Assembly (NCBI RefSeq): GCF_000012865.1
Contig: NC_007503.1
Span: 1,331,001-1,395,000, forward strand
Origin: Carboxydothermus hydrogenoformans Z-2901
GTDB lineage: Bacteria > Bacillota > Z-2901 > Carboxydothermales > Carboxydothermaceae
DNA: 64,000 nucleotides
Direction of reading: 5' to 3'
Shown here: positions 48,818-55,648 of the stretch, one piece after another
Position numbering within the stretch: position 1 is the stretch's first letter
Layout of the letters: each line of letters begins with the position of its first letter
The notes under the pieces: generated by a model
Database searches by the model: none
Told to the model about the DNA's origin: nothing
What the model saw: the letters and a program-made list of their open reading frames with translations, nothing else
Translations under genes and position numbers: made by a program

Positions 48818-49447
48818 CTACATGGTTTGCCTTAATTGTTCCTTTGTTACCACTGTCTCTTCCTCATCAACGGTAACATAGCCGGTAATCATCGATTTGA
48901 TAACCCCCAAACCTTCGGTTAAATCGAGATACAAATGGATGGCAACTGTTATGACAAAAATCCAGTTTACTAAATAGTGGATAAGCCGGGCAACGTTTAA
49001 ACCACCAAAGAGGTAAGCTAAAGTTGGAAAGGTATCAGGTTTATATAAAGCAAGTCCAGTCAGGATTTGAATAATCAGTAAAACACCCCACCCCGAATAA
49101 ACTAACTTTTGTCCCGGGTTGTACTTCCCCCAGTTAGGGTGTTCATCAGTCAAGAACAGATAATATCTTAAAAGGGCCGGAAAGTTTTTTAAGTCTCTAA
49201 ATCTAAACCAGATATTTTGATAATCTTTGGTAGCAATTGCATAATAGACCCGAGCTAATAATCCAGCCATGACAACGTACATCATATAAAAGTGAAGCTT
49301 TCTTGCTGCATCCATAGTTGAAAAGAAGTTGTACTTTAAAGGATTGTGAATATAAAAGCCTGAGATAATCAATGAAGTGATTGCTATCATATTAACCCAA
49401 TGGGTTACTCTAATAAACAGGGGATGGCGCAACACCTTCCGGGCCAT
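48818..49447 (-). CDS. hyaC: [NiFe] hydrogenase b-type cytochrome subunit
   Basis: This membrane diheme cytochrome takes electrons from the hydrogenase small subunit into the quinone pool. The 209-residue protein starts at MARKVLRHPLFIRVTHW (ATG at 49447) just after AGGAGGTG. It shows four hydrophobic helices with histidines placed as in HyaC/HupC (RVTHWVN, RKLHFYMM, RLIHYLVNW, AIHLYLDL). An in-frame upstream extension overlaps hyaB and is rejected. Its presence marks the enzyme as a respiratory, membrane-bound uptake type. Confidence 0.92.
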   Translation of the reverse strand: MARKVLRHPLFIRVTHWVNMIAITSLIISGFYIHNPLKYNFFSTMDAARKLHFYMMYVVMAGLLARVYYAIATKDYQNIWFRFRDLKNFPALLRYYLFLTDEHPNWGKYNPGQKLVYSGWGVLLIIQILTGLALYKPDTFPTLAYLFGGLNVARLIHYLVNWIFVITVAIHLYLDLTEGLGVIKSMITGYVTVDEEETVVTKEQLRQTM

Positions 49448-49458
49448 GATCACACCTC

Positions 49459-50886
49459 CTAATAAATTTTGAACTTGCCTAAATCCTGACCCGGGGTAAA
49501 CAGGTGAACGGCACAGGCAAGGCACGGGTCAAAAGCCCGAACTACCCGAGCCACTTCTATTGGATTTTCCGGATCCCTTACCGGTGTCCCGATTAAGGCT
49601 TGTTCTATTGGCCCCAATACCCCGTTATCGTCCCGGGGAGAAGCATTCCAGGTAGTTGGCACCACCGCCTGGTAATTGGCAATTTTGTAATTTTTAATTT
49701 TAATCCAATGCCCCAATGCCCCCCGGGGAGCCTCCGTAAGCCCCATCCCTTCACTCTCCTTGGGAATTTCAAAGGGAGTGTGGGTTGGTTTACCCGGTTC
49801 AAGCTCATTAATCCATTCCTCCATCGCATGAGCTATTCGCGAAGTTTCCAAGGCACGAGCCAGATGACGTCCTAAAACGGAAAAAGCTTTTTCACCCAGT
49901 CCGCGAATCTTCTTTTCCCCGGCTATCCACATTCTCGCCAGCGGTCCTACTTCCATCGGATGACCATCATAACGCGGAGCTTTCATCCAGGAATAGGCTC
50001 CATCTTTACCCGGTTTGGGCGCTGTAACTCCTTCCCTGGGGTGCTTCTGGGAATTGGCATCATCAAACCAGGAATATTTTAAATGTTCGGTAATCTTTTC
50101 GGGATTCAGTTCTTGTTCTTGTCCATTTATATAAATACCCGCTTTAAAAAATCTTTCGCTGCCATCTTCTTTTTGGGGGAAACTACCATAACTCATAAGA
50201 TTTTGGCAGCCCCTCCCAATGTCAAAATAATCTTTATAATATTCGGCAATTGTTAAAACATCAGGTATATATACATTATCAATAAAAGAAATAAGTTCTT
50301 TTAAGCGGGAGCGAAAATTGATAATTTTTTGAGCATCAACATTCTCCGAAGACCCTCCGGGTACAATCCCCACCGTATGGGGCATTTTCCCACCAAAGAT
50401 CGCTGCCATTTCATGAGCTTTTTTCCGTATATCAAGAGCTTGAATATAATGTTCCACCACTTTTTGATTAACCGCAGCCGGTAACCGGTAATCCCCTTCA
50501 TAACGGGGGATAAACGGTGAAGCATCCGGGCCTTTAACATAATCCAAAGCACTTAGATGGTAAAAATGTAAAATGTGGTCCATTAAATGATCGGCACCAA
50601 AAATTAAATTTCTTAAGATCCGGCCATTTTTTGGGGGTTGAATCCCAAAAGCGTTGTCTAAATTAAAGGTGGCAGCAGTAGCATGAGCGGTAGGACAAAC
50701 CCCGCAAATTCTTTGCGTAATTTGTTGGGCATCCCGTGGATCCCGTCCTACCAAAATAGTTTCAATTCCCCGGTAAAGGACTCCCGAACTTTTGGCATCT
50801 ACAACTTTACCCCCGTCCACCATTACTTCAATCTTTAAATGTCCTTCAATTCTATTTAGCGGATCAACTACTATCCTTTGGGCCAT
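49459..50886 (-). CDS. hyaB: [NiFe] hydrogenase large (catalytic) subunit, group 1
   Basis: This subunit holds the nickel-iron active site. The 475-residue protein has both pairs of metal-binding cysteines: RICGVCPTAHATAA near the N-terminus and DPCLACAVH near the C-terminus. A 14-residue tail (LFTPGQDLGKFKIY) follows the histidine and should be removed by the HyaD-type protease. The large size and gene set (hyaA, cytochrome b) indicate a membrane-bound H2-uptake enzyme. It overlaps hyaA by one base. Confidence 0.96.
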   Translation of the reverse strand: MAQRIVVDPLNRIEGHLKIEVMVDGGKVVDAKSSGVLYRGIETILVGRDPRDAQQITQRICGVCPTAHATAATFNLDNAFGIQPPKNGRILRNLIFGADHLMDHILHFYHLSALDYVKGPDASPFIPRYEGDYRLPAAVNQKVVEHYIQALDIRKKAHEMAAIFGGKMPHTVGIVPGGSSENVDAQKIINFRSRLKELISFIDNVYIPDVLTIAEYYKDYFDIGRGCQNLMSYGSFPQKEDGSERFFKAGIYINGQEQELNPEKITEHLKYSWFDDANSQKHPREGVTAPKPGKDGAYSWMKAPRYDGHPMEVGPLARMWIAGEKKIRGLGEKAFSVLGRHLARALETSRIAHAMEEWINELEPGKPTHTPFEIPKESEGMGLTEAPRGALGHWIKIKNYKIANYQAVVPTTWNASPRDDNGVLGPIEQALIGTPVRDPENPIEVARVVRAFDPCLACAVHLFTPGQDLGKFKIY

Positions 50887-51950
50887 TACTCTTCACCTTC
50901 CTTTTTCTTTTTCTTATGTCCACCCAAGCGGCCGGTAGCAATATTGCCAATTAAATGAGCACCAAGCCCGATGGCTGTAGCCGCTCCAACCACTTCACCA
51001 AAGGTATCCGCCGAAGCGGAAATCCCCGGTAATTTAATTTCCGGCATTTTTTCGTAAATCGGACCGGTCTTATCCGGAAATCCCGGTTCAGTACAACCGA
51101 TACACGGGTGACCTGCTTTTATACACCAATTTACCCCACCGTTCCAAAGCCTTGTAGGACAATCAGAATGGGTTACAGGTCCCTTACAGCCTAAAAGAAG
51201 TAAACATCCCGGCTCGCTAAAATCCTTGGCAAAAATACTGTTGTCAAAATACTGGCGTCGTGGGCAGTTGTCGTGAATTATACCTTCGTAAAACATCTTG
51301 GGCCGACCAAATTTATCGGTTTTCGGAAGTTCATTGTACAAAAGCACATGCGCCAAACTTCCAACAAACCAGTCAGGATGTGGTGGACAACCCGGGATAT
51401 TCAGTACTTTCTTGGGATCAATTACCTCCGTTACTGGAACACATCCGGTGGGATTGGGGTCAGCTGCCGGAATACCACCAAAAGCAGCACATGTACCAAT
51501 TGCAATAACCGCTTTGGCCTTTTCCCCCAGTTCTTTTACCACTTCGCTAAAATAAAGTTCCCGACCGTCTTTTTCACCAATTGAGCAGTAAACCCCGTTA
51601 TCTTTTGTTGGTACTGCACCTTCGACCACCAAAAAGAATTTACCTTTATTTTTCTCCGCTTCACCTAAAAAAGCTTCAACAGCGACATGTCCAGTAGCAG
51701 CGCTTATATTGGGATGGAATTTTAAGTTAATAATCTCTAAAAGAATTTCCTTAATATCCGGATGGACGGAGTTTAACAGGGAAACCGAACATCCTGTACA
51801 GGAAGCTCCCTGAATCCAAATAACTGGCGGCTGACCCTTAGCGGCATTTTCCAGGGCATATGCAACTTCCGGAACACTCTGGGACAACCCAAGGGTCGCA
51901 GCGGTAAACGACGCAAACTTTAAAAATTCCCTTCTGGATATCTTGTTCAA
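50886..51950 (-). CDS. hyaA: [NiFe] hydrogenase small subunit with Tat signal
   Basis: This subunit carries three iron-sulfur clusters that move electrons away from the active site. The 354-residue protein starts at a TTG at 51950, 8 nt after GGGGG. It opens with a twin-arginine signal, SRREFLKFASFTAATLGL, so the mature enzyme is exported folded. The proximal cluster motif is CTGC, the standard form, not the CTCC of oxygen-tolerant enzymes. Other cluster motifs are HDNCPRRQYFD, GCKGP, and cysteines in NWCIKAGHPCIGC. The C-terminal hydrophobic stretch (GAATAIGLGAHLIG) is followed by a lysine-rich end, which could anchor it to the membrane. A sigma-54-type promoter lies just upstream. Confidence 0.95.
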   Translation of the reverse strand: MNKISRREFLKFASFTAATLGLSQSVPEVAYALENAAKGQPPVIWIQGASCTGCSVSLLNSVHPDIKEILLEIINLKFHPNISAATGHVAVEAFLGEAEKNKGKFFLVVEGAVPTKDNGVYCSIGEKDGRELYFSEVVKELGEKAKAVIAIGTCAAFGGIPAADPNPTGCVPVTEVIDPKKVLNIPGCPPHPDWFVGSLAHVLLYNELPKTDKFGRPKMFYEGIIHDNCPRRQYFDNSIFAKDFSEPGCLLLLGCKGPVTHSDCPTRLWNGGVNWCIKAGHPCIGCTEPGFPDKTGPIYEKMPEIKLPGISASADTFGEVVGAATAIGLGAHLIGNIATGRLGGHKKKKKEGEE

Positions 51951-51993
51951 TCCCGAAACCCCCTCTTATTAATTTTCGCAATAACCTCTTCCT

Positions 51994-52010
51994 AGCAATT
52001 TTTATACCAA
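51994..52010 (-). promoter_or_regulatory. Sigma-54 (RpoN) promoter for the hydrogenase operon
   Basis: The minus-strand sequence TTGGTATAAAAATTGCT fits the sigma-54 pattern TTGGCAC-N5-TTGCT. The GG (52008-52007) and GC (51996-51995) are separated by exactly 10 nt. It lies 44 nt before hyaA. The adjacent gene encodes a sigma-54 activator, which makes a chance match unlikely. Confidence 0.82.
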
Positions 52011-52040
52011 AATAAAAAACCCCGGATTCCTTAATCCGGG
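52011..52040 (-). terminator. Terminator after the sigma-54 activator gene
   Basis: On the minus strand an 8-bp stem (CCCGGATT and AATCCGGG arms, 4-nt loop, 52021-52040) is followed by TTTTTTATTTT. It lies downstream of the three dyads and immediately upstream of the sigma-54 promoter, so it separates the activator transcript from hya transcription. Confidence 0.9.
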
Positions 52041-52050
52041 AACATAAAAT

Positions 52051-52067
52051 TGTCTATTTTTTAGACA
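52051..52067. promoter_or_regulatory. Operator dyad copy 1, proximal (TGTCTA-N5-TAGACA)
   Basis: On the plus strand this is TGTCTATTTTTTAGACA, a perfect inverted repeat around a central base. Its centre is about 57 bp upstream of the centre of the sigma-54 promoter. It is the likely binding site for the Fis-type domain of the adjacent activator. Confidence 0.8.
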
Positions 52068-52110
52068 GTTTGTTGCAAAAATCCTTGAGTTTCGTAATTT
52101 TTAATTAATT

Positions 52111-52127
52111 TGTCTATTTTTTAGACA
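52111..52127. promoter_or_regulatory. Operator dyad copy 2 (TGTCTA-N5-TAGACA)
   Basis: Identical to copy 1, 60 bp further upstream, and directly abutting copy 3. A TGT-N11-ACA frame resembles upstream activator sites of other sigma-54 activators such as the NifA type, which use TGT-N10-ACA. Confidence 0.8.
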
Positions 52128-52144
52128 TGTCTATTTTTTAGACA
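52128..52144. promoter_or_regulatory. Operator dyad copy 3, distal (TGTCTA-N5-TAGACA)
   Basis: Identical to copies 1 and 2 and joined to copy 2 without a gap (17 bp centre to centre). The pair could hold two activator dimers side by side. Confidence 0.8.
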
Positions 52145-52254
52145 TTTAATCTTTAAGCTATAACTTTCGCACAAACTTGTGAAAATAATAATTTTCTCAG
52201 GATTATGTTATAAGTTTTTTTTATATGCTTTTTCATCCGGGTACAAGTTGAGAG

Positions 52255-54453
52255 TTAAGCTTCAATTCCATACTCCTTGATTTTTTGATACAAAGTAGCC
52301 CGGGGAATACCCAGAAGTTTGGCACAGGCTAATTTATTATAGTTAGTAGCTTTTAAACCCTCAATTATAAGTTTTTTCTCAACTTCCGCTACTGCCTCCT
52401 TGAAAGTTGTAATTTTTGTAATTCTCTCCCCCGACAGCGCTTTGGAGGTTAACTGAGCAGGAAGGTGCTCAGGTTTTATTAAATTGCCTTCAGCCAGGTA
52501 ATAAGCACGTTCAATAACGTTTTGCAACTCGCGAATGTTTCCCGGCCACGAATAATTCATTAAGATATTCATTGCTTCGCTCGTTACAATTTTGGGAGCC
52601 ATTTTTCTTCGCTCACAAAACTCGTTCATAAATCTATTAACTAACAGCGGGATATCATCCCGGCGTTCGCGTAAAGGCGGAATATTTATGTTAAAAACAT
52701 TTAAACGGTAATAAAGATCCATCCGGAACCGGCCTTCTTTTACCAATTTAGCAAGCGGTTGATTGGTAGCAGCAATAATTCTTATGTCCACCTTTCTCGG
52801 CGTGTTACTACCAATCCGTTCAAATTCACGATTTTGAATAAAACGTAAAAGTTTAACCTGCATACTTAGTGGCATATCGCCTATCTCATCGAGAAATAAT
52901 GTTCCCCCATCAGCCTGTTCTATTTTTCCCGCCTTACCTCCTCTTTTAGCACCGGTAAAAGCCCCTTCTTCGTAGCCAAAAAGCTCCGATTCAAGTAAGT
53001 TTTCCGGTATTGCAGCACAATTTATGGCTACAAACGGCTTGTCCGCCCTCTCACTTAAATAATGGATAGTCCGGGCCGCAATTTCCTTACCAACTCCACT
53101 TTCTCCTTGAATAAGCACATTACCATCGGACATGGCCGCTTTTTCAATTAATTTTTTTACTTCAATTATTTTTTCAGTCTGGCCGGTAATACCATCCAAA
53201 TAGTATTTTTTGCGATTTTCCATTTCGTATTTATTACGATAAAACTCCGCTTCACCCCGGGTTTTCTTTAATAAAAAAGGAAGGCACATATCAATTTCCG
53301 CAAGTCCCTGATATACAGCTATCGCCTTTTCCCGACAAGAATTATATCCGCAAGCTCCACAATTTAATTCATCTTCGGGGGTAAATTTATCGGTATAAGC
53401 CAAGATCTCTCTTATTTCTTCTTCGGTGGGCAACGGTAGTTTTCTGGCTTTTACCGTATACCTTACTCTAAAGGTTCCAGCAGGTTTCTTGGACAAAATT
53501 GTTTTATTTCCTTTACTTAATTCTAATAAATACTGTCGCCTTTCGATATACGTTAATTCACTATCTATTTCCGGCCCATCGATACATCCTCTGCAAAATA
53601 ATAAATCGTAAAACAATACTCCCGACGTTCTATTATTTGTAAGGCTTTCTAAAGTCTCGATTATTTGTTCCTTTCCTTCCACTGAAATACTCCGCTGGCT
53701 TTCAATTTCATAACCTCGTTGCTTTAAGGACAAAATTAAACCTCCAGGTATTGGAAAGGACTGAGTAAAGTTTCGCGGATACTCGTAAGTATCCCCACCA
53801 TTAACACCTTTTAACAATTCCTTAATTTCTTTAAAGGTTAAAACCGCATCCACATAATTTTCTCTAAAATTTAATGCCTCATTTTTCTTAGCAATACAGG
53901 GACCTATAAAAACCAAAAACGCATCCGGTTCCTCCATTTTTATATACTTTGCTAATGCTTCCATAGGTGATTTTATAGGAGCCAAGTGATTTACCAAAGT
54001 TGGATAATGTTTTTCAATTAAGGATACAATAGCAGGACAGGCAGAACTAATAACATAATCCTGCGTTTCCTTCAAATATTTTCCGTACTCCGGTAAAATT
54101 ATTTCAACTCCAGCGGTTACTTCCTCCACTCTGGTAAAACCAAAAGCTTTTAACTTACCGTGGACCTCCCCGGGTTTTAACGGATAAAAAGACACCGGGT
54201 AGGAAGGGGCCAAAAGCGCTATTACTTTGCCACCGTTTTTTATTTTTTCTAAAACAACTTCTTTAAACGAATAAATTTTTTTTGCCCCCTGACTGCAAAC
54301 CCGAACGCAATTGCCGCAAGCAATACATCTCTCCTCTAACACTTCCGCTTTTTGCTCTTCAATTTTTATTGCTTTAACCGGACAGTTTCTAACACAAGCA
54401 TAGCAAGCTTTGCATTTTTCCTTATCGGTTGTTACAATTTGCAATCTACGCAC
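52255..54453 (-). CDS. Sigma-54-dependent activator with an [FeFe]-hydrogenase-like sensor domain
   Basis: The protein of up to 732 residues fuses an iron-sulfur sensor to an enhancer-binding activator. Residues 14-53 hold two 4Fe-4S ferredoxin motifs. About 75-330 is an [FeFe]-hydrogenase large-domain homologue with cysteines at 139 (SSACPA), 186 (PCIAKKNE) and 287/290 (FCRGC). 365-390 is a CGACGYNSC-type Fe-S domain. About 421-650 is a sigma-54 AAA+ domain with Walker A GESGVGKE (449-456), GAFTGA (496-501) and LFLDEIGDM. The end is a Fis-type helix-turn-helix. The proton-relay cysteine of true hydrogenases is alanine (138). It starts at a GTG at 54453, or better at a TTG at 54444, 8 nt after GGGGG. 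hydF and hydG lie just upstream and the hya promoter downstream, so hydrogen- or redox-responsive control of hya is inferred. Confidence 0.9.
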   Translation of the reverse strand: MRRLQIVTTDKEKCKACYACVRNCPVKAIKIEEQKAEVLEERCIACGNCVRVCSQGAKKIYSFKEVVLEKIKNGGKVIALLAPSYPVSFYPLKPGEVHGKLKAFGFTRVEEVTAGVEIILPEYGKYLKETQDYVISSACPAIVSLIEKHYPTLVNHLAPIKSPMEALAKYIKMEEPDAFLVFIGPCIAKKNEALNFRENYVDAVLTFKEIKELLKGVNGGDTYEYPRNFTQSFPIPGGLILSLKQRGYEIESQRSISVEGKEQIIETLESLTNNRTSGVLFYDLLFCRGCIDGPEIDSELTYIERRQYLLELSKGNKTILSKKPAGTFRVRYTVKARKLPLPTEEEIREILAYTDKFTPEDELNCGACGYNSCREKAIAVYQGLAEIDMCLPFLLKKTRGEAEFYRNKYEMENRKKYYLDGITGQTEKIIEVKKLIEKAAMSDGNVLIQGESGVGKEIAARTIHYLSERADKPFVAINCAAIPENLLESELFGYEEGAFTGAKRGGKAGKIEQADGGTLFLDEIGDMPLSMQVKLLRFIQNREFERIGSNTPRKVDIRIIAATNQPLAKLVKEGRFRMDLYYRLNVFNINIPPLRERRDDIPLLVNRFMNEFCERRKMAPKIVTSEAMNILMNYSWPGNIRELQNVIERAYYLAEGNLIKPEHLPAQLTSKALSGERITKITTFKEAVAEVEKKLIIEGLKATNYNKLACAKLLGIPRATLYQKIKEYGIEA

Positions 54454-55639
54454 CCCCTAAAGGTTTTAGGGCCCGTTCTAAAATTCCTGCATCGTAAGCA
54501 AAAAGCATTCCGTAATTAATTATTTTAATACCCTTTTCTTTAAAAAACTCAATTCGTTTTTCCATTTCTTCCTGGGTTAACATACATCCTCCACAGTGAA
54601 TTGCCAAATCCAAATCACCGTTAATTTTAAACTCTCTTCCTTTGTAAAACGTATAATTAAAATTTAACCCGGTAAGTTTTTTTAAAATTGCTGGTATTTT
54701 CTCCGAACCAATATCATTTTTCTGAACGTGGTGAACACAGGCTTCAAAAATTCCAATCTTTGCACCCTCTTCTAAACGCTTCATATGCTGTATTCCTTCC
54801 AAAAAAAAGGCAAGTTCGCCGCGAAATCTCGCCATAAGTATTGAAAAAGATGTTAAAGGAATCTTATCCGGAAGCTGTTCCCGAACCTGAGCAAAGGCTT
54901 GAGAATCAGTAATAACTAAGCCAGGTTCCTCTTTAAGGTTTAAAAATAGCTCTTTTAGGCTTTCCGGTTGAACCACATGCGCTATAATATGATAATCTAA
55001 GAGTTCTCTTAACACAAGCATTTGGGGTTGAATTAGCCTACCTTTAGGGGCTCCAGCATCGATTGGTATCACTAAGACAACGGATTTTCCCTTAGGTACT
55101 AAGTCTGCTACCACTGTTTTTTGAACTTTTTCCTGAAGATTTTGAACTAAAAAATTACGCACCGCAGAACTTGCACCATTTTTACAATCATGAAGTAAAT
55201 AGGGAATATTAAATTTTTCAAAAAACTTTTTCCAAGCTTCTAAGTTTTCCGTTTTGCTTTCAACCATATTAATAATCCCAATTATCTTTTTCGTGGTTTG
55301 ATTTTCTTCAATAAACTGTAATTCCCAATCCTCCGGCTTAAATCCTGTATTACCAACCAAAATAACGACACTACAAGTAGCTAAAACTTCTCGGGTTTTA
55401 GCCTTTCTTATTTCTCCCAAAACGGAAGTATCGTCCAATCCTGGTGTATCGATAAATTCAACCGGACCATAAGGTAAAAGTTCAAAAGCTCTACGGTTAG
55501 GATCGGTGGTAGTACCAGGAATTGAAGAGGTTATGGCTCTTTCCTCACCGATAATATTGTTTAACAATGTTGATTTTCCAGCATTACACCGTCCAAAAAT
55601 ACCAATCGTTTTCCGAAACAGTCGTAATGAATTTTCCAT
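54446..55639 (-). CDS. hydF: [FeFe] hydrogenase H-cluster maturation GTPase HydF
   Basis: HydF is the scaffold on which the diiron part of the H-cluster is assembled before transfer to the apoprotein. The 397-residue protein starts at MENSLRLFRKTIGIFGRCN (ATG at 55639), with an AGGTGA site overlapping the hydG stop. It has the G-domain motifs GRCNAGKSTLLNNI, PGTTTDP and DTPGLDD, and C-terminal cluster cysteines in EACVHHVQ and HCGGCM. It ends 8 nt inside the beginning of the activator gene, so the two are co-transcribed. Confidence 0.95.
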   Translation of the reverse strand: MENSLRLFRKTIGIFGRCNAGKSTLLNNIIGEERAITSSIPGTTTDPNRRAFELLPYGPVEFIDTPGLDDTSVLGEIRKAKTREVLATCSVVILVGNTGFKPEDWELQFIEENQTTKKIIGIINMVESKTENLEAWKKFFEKFNIPYLLHDCKNGASSAVRNFLVQNLQEKVQKTVVADLVPKGKSVVLVIPIDAGAPKGRLIQPQMLVLRELLDYHIIAHVVQPESLKELFLNLKEEPGLVITDSQAFAQVREQLPDKIPLTSFSILMARFRGELAFFLEGIQHMKRLEEGAKIGIFEACVHHVQKNDIGSEKIPAILKKLTGLNFNYTFYKGREFKINGDLDLAIHCGGCMLTQEEMEKRIEFFKEKGIKIINYGMLFAYDAGILERALKPLGGA

Positions 55640-55648
55640 ATTCATCAC

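Larger units (their letters stand above)
51951..52254 (-). promoter_or_regulatory. 304-bp control region between the activator gene and hyaA
   Basis: This gap holds no gene. In the direction of transcription it contains about 110 bp of AT-rich sequence (including a CACAA-N2-TTGTG dyad at 52170-52181 of unknown meaning), three identical 17-bp dyads, the activator terminator, a sigma-54-type promoter and the hyaA leader with its GGGGG ribosome binding site. The parts are listed separately. Confidence 0.8.

Noticed and set aside
52051..52144. Possible CRISPR array (three identical short repeats)
   Set aside because: The units are only 17 bp, perfectly palindromic, two of them abut without a spacer, and no cas genes are near. 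Operator sites explain them better.
52170..52181. CACAA-N2-TTGTG dyad as an FNR, CRP, CooA or Rex site
   Set aside because: Arm order and spacing do not match those regulators (for example TGTGA-N6-TCACA or TTGTGA-N6-TCACAA). It is noted only as an unexplained short dyad.
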